DNA of 64,000 nucleotides from Mesorhizobium opportunistum WSM2075 (GCF_000176035.2 NC_015675.1:3104001-3168000); one strand, 5' to 3'. Counted from the stretch's first letter, positions 18,605 through 27,519 are shown. A program made the numbers and translations. Notes: generated by a model from the letters alone, not told the origin.

Positions 18605-19842
18605 GCAAGCTATCGACCCATGATGCGATCGTCATCGGCGCCGGCCCGGCGGGCACTTCCGCCGCACTCACACTGGCCCGACATGGGTGGTCCGTGGCGA
18701 TCGTGGAAAAGAGCGCGTTCCCGCGCCGCAAGGTCTGTGGCGAATACATTTCGGCGAGCAATCTCGTGCTTCTCGATCGACTGGAGATCGGCGATGCCTG
18801 GCGCGCTGATGCTGGCCCCGAAATCCGCCGCGTAGGCTTCTTTTCCGGTGAGACCTGCGTCGAGGCGCCGATGCCGGACGCAAAATATGGTCCTGCAAAA
18901 GACGGCTTCGGCCGCGCGCTGGGCCGTGACATTCTCGACGCGCTGCTCTTGCAGGCGGCGCGATCGGCGGGCGCCCAAATATTCCAGCCTTGCCGGGCCG
19001 TCGCCATCGATCGGGATGGGGACATGCAAAGGGTGCGCATTCAGGCGAGGGGCGAGAATTCCGGCGACGAGACGACGACCTTGCGGGCGCCGGTGATTAT
19101 CGCGGCGCATGGTTCCTGGGAACCGGGATCGCTGCCAAGCCAGCTCGAAAAGATCAACCATCCATCGGACCTGCTCGGCTTCAAGGCGCACTTCACCGGC
19201 TCGACGCTCGCGCCCGATCTGATGCCTCTGCTGGCGTTTCCCGGCGGCTATGGCGGCATGGTCTTGGCCGATCATGGCCGGTTGTCGATCTCGTGCTGCA
19301 TAAGGCGCGAGATGCTCGCGCGACTGCGCGGGAAACATGGCTCCGGACATGATGGCGTCGCAAGCCCTGTGTCGGCCGCTGACGTGGTCTTCCATCATCT
19401 CATGGCTTCTTGCCGGGGCGTCAGCGATGCTCTGGATGGAGCCTGTCTCGATGGGCGGTGGCTCGCAGCCGGCCCGATCCGTCCCGGTATCCGGGCCTGC
19501 TATGAAAGGGACATCTTCCGTGTCGGCAATGCTGCCGGGGAGTCTCATCCGATCATCGCCGAAGGCATCTCGATGGCGCTTCAGTCTGGTTGGCTGCTAG
19601 CCAGGGAACTTTCTGGCGCGCCAAGCGGCCGGGCAGGGCGCGAAGCTGCCGGTAGGCGCTATCAAGCGGCCTGGCGAGGATTGTTTTCGACGCGCGTCCA
19701 CGCTGCCGCGGCTATCGCCCGAATAGCGCTCGGCCCCGGCGGCCCCTTATTGATGGCTGCGGCTGTCCGGAATTTCCCGCAAACATTGACACTTGGCGCG
19801 CATATGAGCGGCAAGACGAGGCCGGTTCCCGGTCTTGCATGA
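18601..19842 (+). CDS. FAD-dependent monooxygenase/reductase of the geranylgeranyl-reductase-like group
   Basis: A 413-residue flavoprotein starting at GTG 18601 inside the GTGA overlap. The N-terminus is a dinucleotide-binding fold (IVIGAGPAGTSAALTLARHG with a glutamate at the end of the second strand), followed by RRKVCGEYIS, typical of the geranylgeranyl reductase/PHBH-like group, and a late GNAAGESHPIIAEGI flavin-contact motif. In the srs operon the third gene, SrsC, hydroxylates a phenolic lipid on the way to a quinone; a ring hydroxylase is therefore the best guess here. Double-bond reduction is the alternative. Confidence 0.83.
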   Translation: MSKLSTHDAIVIGAGPAGTSAALTLARHGWSVAIVEKSAFPRRKVCGEYISASNLVLLDRLEIGDAWRADAGPEIRRVGFFSGETCVEAPMPDAKYGPAKDGFGRALGRDILDALLLQAARSAGAQIFQPCRAVAIDRDGDMQRVRIQARGENSGDETTTLRAPVIIAAHGSWEPGSLPSQLEKINHPSDLLGFKAHFTGSTLAPDLMPLLAFPGGYGGMVLADHGRLSISCCIRREMLARLRGKHGSGHDGVASPVSAADVVFHHLMASCRGVSDALDGACLDGRWLAAGPIRPGIRACYERDIFRVGNAAGESHPIIAEGISMALQSGWLLARELSGAPSGRAGREAAGRRYQAAWRGLFSTRVHAAAAIARIALGPGGPLLMAAAVRNFPQTLTLGAHMSGKTRPVPGLA

Positions 19843-19988
19843 CCGGCGCCATAGCGCTCCGTTCCCGTCAATTGTCGGATCCGGCAGCGTCAGCCTCAAG
19901 GCTGTCGCGACATCGGGCCGAATGCCTTTCCCGGGAAGTGCTCTGGAACCTCGATTGGTCGATCGCGTTTTCGATCGGAGGTTCGAAG

Positions 19989-20909
19989 ATGGTCCGACGC
20001 CTGTCCTGGAAATCGACTATCGACCACAATGCGCCGCTGGTGCTGCCATCGGCGGGCGATGCACTGACGGCTCGGCTGATCGAGCGCGCCGGGTTCTCGG
20101 CCTATCAGATCGGCGGCTTCGCTATGGTTGCCGGCATGCATGCGGTGCCCGATATAGACCTTGAGCAGTTCGGCGAAAAGTGTGCCAAGGCGCGCGAGAT
20201 CATCGAGGCTTCGGACCTGCCGGTGCTGGTCGATGGCGACGATGGTTATGGCGACGTCAAGAACGTGACGCGTACAGTGAGAAGTTATGAGGCGGTCGGC
20301 GCCTCGGCTCTGTTCATCGAGGACCAGAAGCCGCCCAAACGCTGCGGGCACATGGCCGGCAAGAAAGTGGTTCCACCTGAATTCATGGAGGAAAAGGTCC
20401 GGGCGGCGGTCGCCGCACGCAGCAATCCCGATTTCTTCCTGCTCGCCCGGACCGACGCGCGCGAGCCGAACGGCATCGATGATGCGATCGAACGCGGCAA
20501 CCGCTATCTGGAGGCGGGTGCGGACGGAGTTTATGTCGAGGGGCCGACCAGCCTGAAGGAACTGAAGACCGTGGGTGCCGCCTTCCGAGATGTGCCATTG
20601 GCCACGAGCATCCTTGAGCGAGGCGGCAAGACGCCGTGGGTCTCGCCTTCGGAGATGCATGAGATGGGGTATGACATGATCCTTTATCCCACAACGGTGC
20701 TGTTCCGGGCGATCAAGTCCATGCAGCAGGCGTTGGACGATCTGCGCGAGGGCAAGCCACTGGACCCTGAAACAAGCGTCGACCTCAAGGGCTTTGAGGA
20801 CATCGTGCGCATGTCTGAGTGGGCCGGGATAGAGAACCGCTTTATGAGGTCTCCGCATGACGAAGCTGGAGTCATTGGAACGATCAAACAGAAGCTGACA
20901 GGCGGATGA
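19989..20909 (+). CDS. Isocitrate lyase/PEP mutase-family carbon-carbon lyase
   Basis: A 306-residue (beta-alpha)8 enzyme. The Mg-binding DGDDGYGD, EDQKPPKRCGHMAGK with the catalytic loop cysteine (KRCGH), and ARTDAR are clear. Members with this loop are C-C lyases (methylisocitrate, dimethylmalate) or oxaloacetate hydrolase/decarboxylase-like, not phosphonomutases. The ATG at 19989 follows GGAGG. An earlier in-frame ATG at 19839 overlaps the flavoprotein stop, but the extra 50 residues lack family likeness. It may share a transcript with the polyketide operon 146 bases upstream; a metabolic link is unproven. Confidence 0.85.
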   Translation: MVRRLSWKSTIDHNAPLVLPSAGDALTARLIERAGFSAYQIGGFAMVAGMHAVPDIDLEQFGEKCAKAREIIEASDLPVLVDGDDGYGDVKNVTRTVRSYEAVGASALFIEDQKPPKRCGHMAGKKVVPPEFMEEKVRAAVAARSNPDFFLLARTDAREPNGIDDAIERGNRYLEAGADGVYVEGPTSLKELKTVGAAFRDVPLATSILERGGKTPWVSPSEMHEMGYDMILYPTTVLFRAIKSMQQALDDLREGKPLDPETSVDLKGFEDIVRMSEWAGIENRFMRSPHDEAGVIGTIKQKLTGG

Positions 20910-20942
20910 GGAATCCCGCTCGCCGGGAATGGCGTCGGCCCG

Positions 20943-21545
20943 TCAGCGACGAGCGGTCTGTCCCGGTTCTCCCTTCCGCGCCTTCTCAGGGACGAGTTTT
21001 CCGGCATTGGCGCGAAGTCCCCGGACAAATTCCTCGATGTAAGGCAGGAATTCGAACAGCAGAATGACGACAAGCATCGTCACGATGTAGGTGACGGGCA
21101 GAGGTTCCGATTTCCAGACAAGATTGAATCGTGCCGGCTCTGATCCCAAACCGAAGAGTGCGAGGAATTGGCCCCAGTGCAGGGAGATCACGATGATGAT
21201 GCCCATCAGCGGGATCATCTCCAGAAAGCTGTGAACGTGCTGCTCGACCGGCGTCACGGTTCGTGCTGTCGTGGCGTAGCGCACATCCCACATGGCGGTG
21301 GCTTCGTGGACGAGGAACGCCACAAGCATGCCCGCGATGATCGAGGCGTTGATATCGAGGAACATGGCTGCCAGTAGCGGAATGCCGACCTCAACGAACA
21401 TCAGGAGATGAATAAGGGATTCCTTGGCGCCAGTCGTCGTCTCGATATGCGAGGCGCGATGACATAGCCAATCAGCGAACCCGGCCAGGAGCCAGAGCGG
21501 CAGGATGAAGTACATCAAAATAACGACAGTCGGATCGGACAGCAT
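20943..21545 (-). CDS. Conserved polytopic membrane protein, 200 aa
   Basis: A 200-residue protein with about five hydrophobic segments (residues about 8-27, 43-63, 66-80, 110-128 and 152-172) and a charged C-terminal tail ending in Lys/Arg. Histidines sit at membrane borders (CHRASHIE, VEQHVHSFLE), a pattern that could bind metal. I do not recognise the family. It is convergent with the lyase gene. Confidence 0.65.
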   Translation of the reverse strand: MLSDPTVVILMYFILPLWLLAGFADWLCHRASHIETTTGAKESLIHLLMFVEVGIPLLAAMFLDINASIIAGMLVAFLVHEATAMWDVRYATTARTVTPVEQHVHSFLEMIPLMGIIIVISLHWGQFLALFGLGSEPARFNLVWKSEPLPVTYIVTMLVVILLFEFLPYIEEFVRGLRANAGKLVPEKARKGEPGQTARR

Positions 21546-21830
21546 TTCAGTCCCCGGTGGCTGGGCGGAGCGCTCGCGCCACTGTTCAATTGGTTGGATC
21601 AGGGGAAACCCCGATCATGCCAAGCGGGAAAAAACGACGGTGTTTTGCCCGCTTCGACGAGACTTCAACGATGCGGTGCCGTGCAGGTTCCGGACTCGTC
21701 GCGAAGAGATCACGATCAGCGATCGCCTCCTGGCACTCAAACGAGTCTCACGGTCCTCCGCGGGGGCGATCCGTGGGATTGGTCGTTTCGTTCCGATATT
21801 GCCAGGCGGGCTGGCCCTCACCATCTAGCC

Positions 21831-22445
21831 ATGATGTCGATGTTCAAATCGAAAACACCCGGCTCATCCTCGCTTCAGCATGATCTCTTTGGTGCTGTCG
21901 ACGATCTGCCGGAAGGTTTTCGCTACCAGCCCGGATTGATCACCCCTCGGGAAGAAACCGAACTCGCCAGGCAACTAGGCGCTTTGCCTTTCCAGGCGTT
22001 CGATTTCCATGGCCATTTGGCCAACCGGCGGGTCGTCGGTTTTGGCTTGCGTTACGACTATGATCGGCGCGAAGTCGTGCAGGCGCCGGCAATACCTGAC
22101 TTTCTGTTGCCTCTGCGCGAAAAGGTTGCAGCCCTTGCGCGACGGCCGGCCGAAGCCTTCGCACAGGTGCTGATCAATGAGTATCGGCCTGGCGCCGGCA
22201 TCGGCTGGCACCGTGACAAGCCTCATTTCGAAGACGTGGCGGGTGTCTCGCTGCTGGCGCCCTGCAGCTTCCGGCTCCGGCGAAAGAACGGCACCAAATG
22301 GGATCGCCGGACCATCGTCGTCGAGCCAAGGTCGGCCTATCTGATGACCGGGCCATCACGCACGGAATGGGAGCACAGCATTCCGCCGGTTGACCTGCAT
22401 CGATACTCGATCACCTTGCGGACTTTGCGGTCTCAAAATTCTTGA
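21831..22445 (+). CDS. AlkB-like 2-oxoglutarate/Fe(II) dioxygenase
   Basis: A 204-residue double-stranded beta-helix dioxygenase. Metal ligands appear as WHRD (HxD) in GIGWHRDKPHFEDV and the later WEHSIPP, and RYSITLRTLR supplies the 2-oxoglutarate-binding arginines. AlkB proteins remove alkyl groups from DNA or RNA bases. Three ATG codons are close (21831, 21834, 21840) with no strong ribosome site. The much longer open frame from 21594 is not family-like. Short bacterial members of this group are a distinct subclass from E. coli AlkB. Confidence 0.82.
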   Translation: MMSMFKSKTPGSSSLQHDLFGAVDDLPEGFRYQPGLITPREETELARQLGALPFQAFDFHGHLANRRVVGFGLRYDYDRREVVQAPAIPDFLLPLREKVAALARRPAEAFAQVLINEYRPGAGIGWHRDKPHFEDVAGVSLLAPCSFRLRRKNGTKWDRRTIVVEPRSAYLMTGPSRTEWEHSIPPVDLHRYSITLRTLRSQNS

Positions 22446-22519
22446 ATCGCATGCGCTCTTGCTGAGCTTTGAGATAGCCTTGCGATGCCATCACGAGTTG
22501 TTGAGCGCAAACTGATCCG

Positions 22520-22544
22520 GGAACCTCCCAACCACAAGTTGGTT
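22520..22544 (+). promoter_or_regulatory. Candidate EcfG promoter for the DUF2231/dehydrogenase pair
   Basis: GGAAC (22520-22524), 16 bases, then GGTT (22541-22544), 32 bases before the next start codon. Confidence 0.55.
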
Positions 22545-22576
22545 TGGAAGACAGGTCCAACTTTCAAAGGTGGAGA

Positions 22577-23023
22577 ATGTCCGTGGCCCGTGCCCAATCC
22601 AAGTTGGTGGTCTCCCGGCGTCCGCTTCACAAAACACCGATGGCCGTGGCCAATGCGTGTTTCATAGGCACGTTGCTGACCGACGTAACCTATTGGCAAA
22701 GCGCGGAAATGATGTGGGCCGATTTTTCCGCCTGGCTACTCTTCGCCGGCCTGGTCGTGGGCGTGCTCGCGGTTCTGCTGGCGCTTGTCGATTTGTTCAC
22801 CGGTCGGCTTTCCGGTGCGGCAAGGTCTGCGTGGCCCTCGCTTCTCGGTAATCTCGTCGTGCTCGTCATATCGTTCTTCAACGCGCTGGTGCATAGCCGC
22901 GATGCCTGGACCTCGGTTGTGCCGACAGGGCTCACCCTGTCAGTCGCTGCGGTGATCGTCCTGCTCCTCCTCTGTCTGCTGGAATGGAGTTTCGGCCGCA
23001 ATCGAGTGGAGGTGGTCGAATGA
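22577..23023 (+). CDS. DUF2231-type integral membrane protein
   Basis: A 148-residue protein with about four transmembrane segments. The start (RRPLHKTPMAVANACFIGTLLTDVTYW) resembles the DUF2231 family, in which a conserved HP/HK motif opens the first helix. The ATG at 22577 follows GGTGGAG. Its stop overlaps the next gene's start (ATGA), so the membrane protein and the periplasmic dehydrogenase-like lipoprotein are made together. It may pass electrons or anchor the partner (inference). An EcfG-type promoter precedes it. Confidence 0.78.
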   Translation: MSVARAQSKLVVSRRPLHKTPMAVANACFIGTLLTDVTYWQSAEMMWADFSAWLLFAGLVVGVLAVLLALVDLFTGRLSGAARSAWPSLLGNLVVLVISFFNALVHSRDAWTSVVPTGLTLSVAAVIVLLLLCLLEWSFGRNRVEVVE

Positions 23024-24369
23024 GCGCCCTGTTGTTTTCCAGCCGATATATCCAGCGCGCGGCAGGTCTCGGTCTGCTGTGCGGTTCGCTCCTAATACTG
23101 CCGGCGTGCAGCAATGATGAGCCGGACCCAGGCGATCAGGTCGGAGCGAACCCGACACTACCAGAACTGACTCAGTATCTTGTTCCGCCGATGCATGTCG
23201 CTTCGGTCGTCGGCTGGAAACAGGATGAGACGCCGACAGTCGCCAAGGGCCTACAAATCAAGGCCTTCGCGAAAGGACTGAAGCACCCGCGCTCGCTCTA
23301 CACTTTGCCGAATGGCGACATTCTGGTGGTCGAGTCCGTGGCGCCGCCCGGTGCTGCAATCAAACGTCCGAAAGACCTGGTCATGGGCTGGATCGAGTCC
23401 ATGGCGACCTCGGGCGGAGAGACTGAAGGAAGCAACCGGATCACCCTGCTGCGCGACACGAACGGCGATGGCATGCCCGATGTTCAGGACATATTCCTCG
23501 ATCATCTCAATTCGCCCTTCGGCGTGGCCCTGGTCGGCAACGATCTCTACGTCGCCAACACCGATGCCATCGTGCGCTACCCCTACACCACCGGCGATAC
23601 CAAGATCACCGCGCCCGGCACCATACTAACACCGTTGCCCGGGGGGCCGATCGACCACCACTGGACCAAGTCGCTCGTCGCCAGTCCTGACGGGTCGCTG
23701 CTTTATGTCGGCATCGGCTCCAACAGCAACATCACCGAGAACGGCATCCAGGCCGAGAAGGACCGGGCCGCGATCTGGGAGGTCGACCGGGCCACCGGGC
23801 GCTATCGCATTTTCGCGAGCGGGCTGCGCAATCCCAACGGGCTGAGCTGGGAGCCGCGGAGCGGGGCGCTGTGGGCGGTCATCAACGAGCGTGACGAGCT
23901 CGGGCCCAATCTGGTTCCCGATTACATGACATCGGTCAAGGATGGCGCCTTCTATGGCTGGCCGTACAGCTATTATGGCCAGCATGTCGATCCGCGCGTG
24001 ATGCCGCAGCGGCCGGACCTGGTGGCGAAAGCCATCCCTCCGGACTATGCCCTGAGTTCCCACGTCGCACCTTTGGGTCTGGTGTTCTACACCGGAACCA
24101 ACCTGCCGGACCCTTATCGCAACGGCGCCTTTGTCGGCGAGCATGGCAGCTGGAACCGCAAGCACTTCAATGGCTACAAAGTCGTCTTCGTAGCGTTCAA
24201 GGACGGTCATCCGGAAGGCAAGCCGCAAGATGTCGTCACCGGTTTTCTCGACAACGACAACAAGGCGCATGGGCGGCCGGTCGGAGTTGCCGTCGACAAG
24301 GCGGGTGCGTTGTTGATAGCGGACGATGTCGGAAACACGGTCTGGCGCGTGACGTCCGCATCCCCATAG
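23020..24369 (+). CDS. Sorbosone dehydrogenase/PQQ sugar dehydrogenase-like lipoprotein
   Basis: A 449-residue lipoprotein. The lipobox LPAC lies after a hydrophobic N-terminus (residues about 12-27), so it should be anchored on the periplasmic side. The rest is a six-bladed beta-propeller of the glucose/sorbosone dehydrogenase family: PRSLYTLPNGDILV, GVALVGNDLYVANTD, GLRNPNGLSWEP, VKDGAFYGWPYSYYGQ and HGSWNRKHFNGYKV. Family enzymes oxidise sugars with PQQ, but many members are uncharacterised. The start overlaps the DUF2231 gene; the earlier ATG at 22984 would remove the signal. Confidence 0.87.
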   Translation: MSALLFSSRYIQRAAGLGLLCGSLLILPACSNDEPDPGDQVGANPTLPELTQYLVPPMHVASVVGWKQDETPTVAKGLQIKAFAKGLKHPRSLYTLPNGDILVVESVAPPGAAIKRPKDLVMGWIESMATSGGETEGSNRITLLRDTNGDGMPDVQDIFLDHLNSPFGVALVGNDLYVANTDAIVRYPYTTGDTKITAPGTILTPLPGGPIDHHWTKSLVASPDGSLLYVGIGSNSNITENGIQAEKDRAAIWEVDRATGRYRIFASGLRNPNGLSWEPRSGALWAVINERDELGPNLVPDYMTSVKDGAFYGWPYSYYGQHVDPRVMPQRPDLVAKAIPPDYALSSHVAPLGLVFYTGTNLPDPYRNGAFVGEHGSWNRKHFNGYKVVFVAFKDGHPEGKPQDVVTGFLDNDNKAHGRPVGVAVDKAGALLIADDVGNTVWRVTSASP

Positions 24370-24428
24370 ATATTTCCGCAACAATGCCGAGTGATTGGGT
24401 AGCTCTCGCAGCAGTCAAGGACGTTCAA

Positions 24429-25046
24429 ATGCAACTGACAGCCTTCGCCCTCAATTGCTCCCTCAAGGCCTCCGACGACAAGGAGAAATCCTCCACCGAC
24501 CGCCTGCTCGCCGACCTTCTGGCGGCGCTGGTGCCGCATGGGGTCAAGGGCGAGATCGTGCGATCGCTCGATCACGACATCAAGCCGGGTGTGCTTTCAG
24601 ACATGGGCAAGGGTGACGACTGGCCAAAACTTAGACAGAAGATTCTGGCAGCCGATATTTTCGTGCTTGGGTTGCCGATCTGGCTCGGTCAGCCCTCGAG
24701 CGTTGCCAAGCGCGTGCTGGAACGCATGGACGCGTTCTTGGACGAAACCGATGGCCAAGGGCGCATGCCGGCAGCCGGAAAGGTAGCTCTGGTGGCCATC
24801 GTCGGCAATGAGGATGGGGCGCATCACTGCCATGCCGCATGCTTTCAAGCCTTGAACGATGTCGGCTTCACCATTCCCGCCAATAGTGGAATCTACTGGG
24901 TCGGCGAGGCAATGGGCGGTGTCAATTATGTCGATCTGCCTGAAACGCCGGAAAAGGTCGCCGCCGCGATCGAAATGGCTGCCTCCAACGCTGCCCATCT
25001 CGCTAGCTTGTTGAAAGGCGAAGCCTATCCTGGCGTCTTGCGGTGA
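24429..25046 (+). CDS. Flavodoxin-fold NAD(P)H-dependent FMN reductase
   Basis: A 205-residue protein of the NADPH-dependent FMN reductase/flavodoxin-like fold. The N-terminal strand is followed by the FMN-phosphate loop (NCSLKASDDKEKSSTDRL), the second FMN contact is LGLPIWLGQPSSVAKRVLERMD, and the third is IVGNEDGAHH. The ATG at 24429 follows AAGGACG. Such proteins reduce quinones, azo compounds or metals. It follows the dehydrogenase gene closely and may be in the same operon. Confidence 0.82.
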   Translation: MQLTAFALNCSLKASDDKEKSSTDRLLADLLAALVPHGVKGEIVRSLDHDIKPGVLSDMGKGDDWPKLRQKILAADIFVLGLPIWLGQPSSVAKRVLERMDAFLDETDGQGRMPAAGKVALVAIVGNEDGAHHCHAACFQALNDVGFTIPANSGIYWVGEAMGGVNYVDLPETPEKVAAAIEMAASNAAHLASLLKGEAYPGVLR

Positions 25047-25176
25047 AGGTCGGTTTTGCGGTGAAGGTCGGTCTGGGTGTTGGCACTCTGTATCCCAAAC
25101 GCCTGAATGCTCCAGCCGAACGCCACGCCGGTTCGCCTTTCATCGGTAATTGCCCGTGATCGCCGGATGGCAATAA

Positions 25177-25211
25177 CGCAGCCCGTCGTGCCGCGGGCAA
25201 GACGGGCTGCG
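25177..25211. terminator. Bidirectional stem-loop terminator
   Basis: CGCAGCCCGTC (25177-25187) pairs perfectly with GACGGGCTGCG (25201-25211) across a 13-base loop. It sits between the convergent flavoprotein and DUF1236 genes. Confidence 0.6.
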
Positions 25212-25221
25212 GGGTATCCTG

Positions 25222-26112
25222 CTAGGTCAGAATGAGCACGATCTTGTACGTATCCGGGTCGACGATGACGATCCGGCCGTCGGCGAGTACGAAATACTCA
25301 TATGACTCATAAGCCGGGACAATCTTGACGATGCGAGCCGGCAGACGATGCAGCCTGACCTTGTGACGCGGCACCTCGACGCCCACCGAAACGTCGAAGT
25401 CGACATTGGCTACGGGCTCGACCTTCGTTTCCTTGATCACCTGGGTGATCTGGGTTTTCTGTTCGACCGTCACATTGTTGATCGAAGCGGTTGAAGTCTT
25501 ATCCTGCGTAGAGGTCTTGCCCTGGGCCTGCTGGTCCGTGGTGGTGCCGGCGCTGCCCTGGGCCTGCTCATCGGTCTGGACCTTTGCCTTGCCCTGGGCC
25601 TGCTGGTCCGTGGTGGCGCCGGCCTTGCCCTGAGCCTGCTCATCGGTCTTGATCTTGGGCTTGCCCTGGGCCTGCTGGTCCGTGGTGGCGCCGGCCTTGC
25701 CCTGAGCCTGCTCATCGGTCTTCATCTTGGTCTTGCCCTGGGCCTGCTGGTCCGTGGTGGCGCCGGCCTTGCCCTGAGCCTGCTCATCGGTCTTGATCTT
25801 GGGCTTGCCCTGGGCCTGCTGGTCCGTGGTGGCGCCGGCCTTGCCCTGGGCCTGCTCATCGGTCTTGATCTTGGGCTTGCCCTGGGCCTGCTGGTCCGTG
25901 GTAGCGCCGGCCTTGCCCTGGGCTTGCTCATCGGTCTTCATCTTGGCCTTGCCCTGGACCTGCTCATCGGTCTTCGTTCCGGTCTTGCAGTTAGCCGCCC
26001 CGGCGGCGCAGTTTGTATCTGCTCCCTGCTGGCTTTCCGACTGCTGTTGAGCCATCGCCGTTCCACAGCCAAGCCCGATCGCCAGCATGCTGGTGATGAG
26101 AACATGTTTCAT
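25222..26112 (-). CDS. Exported DUF1236 protein with six tandem 24-residue repeats
   Basis: A 296-residue exported protein. Residues 1-21 are a signal peptide ending AMA. Residues 60-203 are six copies of a 24-residue unit made of two related 12-residue halves (TDEQAQGKAGAT and TDQQAQGKPKIK in the commonest form). From about 210 to the end is a DUF1236 domain, seen in rhizobial envelope proteins, with paired beta strands (FVLADGRIVIVDPDTYKIVLIL). The repeat is Gln/Lys/Gly-rich and probably an extended periplasmic stalk. The ATG at 26112 is chosen over 26220 because of the signal peptide. An EcfG-type promoter lies upstream. Confidence 0.85.
   Translation of the reverse strand: MKHVLITSMLAIGLGCGTAMAQQQSESQQGADTNCAAGAANCKTGTKTDEQVQGKAKMKTDEQAQGKAGATTDQQAQGKPKIKTDEQAQGKAGATTDQQAQGKPKIKTDEQAQGKAGATTDQQAQGKTKMKTDEQAQGKAGATTDQQAQGKPKIKTDEQAQGKAGATTDQQAQGKAKVQTDEQAQGSAGTTTDQQAQGKTSTQDKTSTASINNVTVEQKTQITQVIKETKVEPVANVDFDVSVGVEVPRHKVRLHRLPARIVKIVPAYESYEYFVLADGRIVIVDPDTYKIVLILT
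25504..25935 (-). repeat. 72-bp tandem repeat array, six copies, in frame
   Basis: Six 72-base units lie head to tail inside the DUF1236 gene. The central four are almost identical at DNA level, while the last one toward the C-terminus (25504-25575) is most diverged. Such an array can gain or lose units by recombination or slippage without a frameshift. Confidence 0.85.
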
Positions 26113-26152
26113 AGGAAAATCTCCCTGAAAAAATCGTCCCTTCACCGGATAA

Positions 26153-26177
26153 AACTTCACAAAAAAGGGTTGGTTCC
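26153..26177 (-). promoter_or_regulatory. Candidate EcfG promoter for the DUF1236 gene
   Basis: Minus strand GGAAC (26177-26173), 16 bases, then AGTT (26156-26153), about 40 bases before the start at 26112. Confidence 0.5.
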
Positions 26178-26284
26178 GGGATAAAGCCGAGGGACTGCCA
26201 AAAGTCATCGGCACCATCAAATTTAAATGACCGGACCTTGGTGCGATGGGACGCTGACGTTTTCGCCAGATCAGGAGGAAGGAG

Positions 26285-26503
26285 ATGGCTCATCTCCAAC
26301 GCGAAAACGACGAAGAGTTCGAACGCAGCGGCGCCGACGTCGAGCCGCGAATTGAGGTCGTCGAGGCGTGCGGCGAATGGTTCGTCCGTGTGGTCGGAGA
26401 CGACCAACAGGACAGCCGTCAGTTCGAGCTCGAATCCATTGCCCTTGCCTATGCAGAGGGCCAGCGCAGGCGTTTGAAACTTGCAAACATCGTGCGCCTT
26501 TAG
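26285..26503 (+). CDS. Small conserved hypothetical protein, 72 aa
   Basis: A 72-residue protein rich in Glu and Arg, with a central beta-strand pair (IEVVEACGEWFVRVVGDD) and a C-terminal helix (ESIALAYAEGQRRRLKL). It starts behind a strong AGGAGGAAGGAG. I do not recognise a named domain. The pattern resembles small DUF-type rhizobial proteins. It sits alone between the DUF1236 gene (divergent) and the Crp/Fnr regulator (convergent). Confidence 0.65.
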   Translation: MAHLQRENDEEFERSGADVEPRIEVVEACGEWFVRVVGDDQQDSRQFELESIALAYAEGQRRRLKLANIVRL

Positions 26504-26609
26504 CAAGCCGGTTCCACACATGCGTGAGCTTGGAAGGACATTACGATACGTCCCGCACGTTGCCCGTCAGTGGGTACCATGCGCAGCACTGCGACTTGAA
26601 GCAAGGCGC

Positions 26610-27329
26610 TCACCTGGGTTCGTTGTTCATGCTCAGATACGTAGGATCGAACTCGGCAAGCTCTGCAATCTGATCCCAATCCAGAATGGTGACTGTGTGG
26701 TTCACCCAGCTGATGACCTTGGTCTTTTTCAGGGATCCGATCACCCGGTTCATATGCACAACCGAAAGCCCCAGCACATCGGCCATCTCCGCTTGCGAAA
26801 GGGGCAGGTTGAAGCTCATGCCGCTGGTACGCTTGACCACCTGCAGGCGAACGAACAGTTCGCATATGAGATGGGCGAGATGCGAAGTCTTTGAGCGCCT
26901 GCCCATTGCCACGATCCATTCGCGGTGAATAGCGCCATCGACCAGTGTGTCGAGCCACAGCAACCGAGCCAGATGCGGAGCCTGTTCGGTGATTGCCTTC
27001 AATTTGCTGTGGTCCGCGAACATGACACGGCAAGGCGAAAGTGCGACGATGCCGTGGTCCATCTTCCGGAGCAGGAAGGCGTGGAGGTCGACGAAGTCGC
27101 CAGGCACTTGCAAGGAAGTGAACTGCCGGCCACCATCCTCGAGCACTTTGTAGCGTGCCGCCAGGCCGTCGAGCAGCATGGTGCTGTAGGCTGGCCGCGA
27201 TCCTGTCGAGACGAGATCCTGGCCCTTTTCAAAATCTCTTCCAAAAGCGACCGTCTCGGCGAGCAGAGCCTTCTCTTCGTTCGATAGATCGTCATGCTGA
27301 CTAAGTTGCAGATAAAGGGGTTCCAGCAT
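26610..27329 (-). CDS. Crp/Fnr-family transcriptional regulator
   Basis: A 239-residue regulator. The N-terminal cyclic-nucleotide-binding-type beta-roll (residues about 20-130, with SLQVPGDFVDL) is followed by a long dimer helix and a winged HTH whose recognition region is SQAEMADVLGLSVVHMNRVIGSL. There is no N-terminal Cys cluster, so it does not sense oxygen through an Fe-S centre like Fnr; the PGDFVDL loop lacks the full cAMP-binding set. It is a stand-alone gene, and the ligand is unknown. Confidence 0.88.
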   Translation of the reverse strand: MLEPLYLQLSQHDDLSNEEKALLAETVAFGRDFEKGQDLVSTGSRPAYSTMLLDGLAARYKVLEDGGRQFTSLQVPGDFVDLHAFLLRKMDHGIVALSPCRVMFADHSKLKAITEQAPHLARLLWLDTLVDGAIHREWIVAMGRRSKTSHLAHLICELFVRLQVVKRTSGMSFNLPLSQAEMADVLGLSVVHMNRVIGSLKKTKVISWVNHTVTILDWDQIAELAEFDPTYLSMNNEPR

Positions 27330-27519
27330 GGCGGCCTCGGGGCGATCGAAGTGGGAAGCCGATCGCCTGTGTGTCGGGAAGCCGAACCCTAGGCCTTCGG
27401 AAGATGACGGACGCTATCATTTGACAGGCTGCGCCAGTTTTCGCGCAAACGCCAGTGCACACGGGGAACCATTCGCGTGTCGACGTATTTAGAACGCTGA
27501 GGCTTTCAGCGTGACATGA

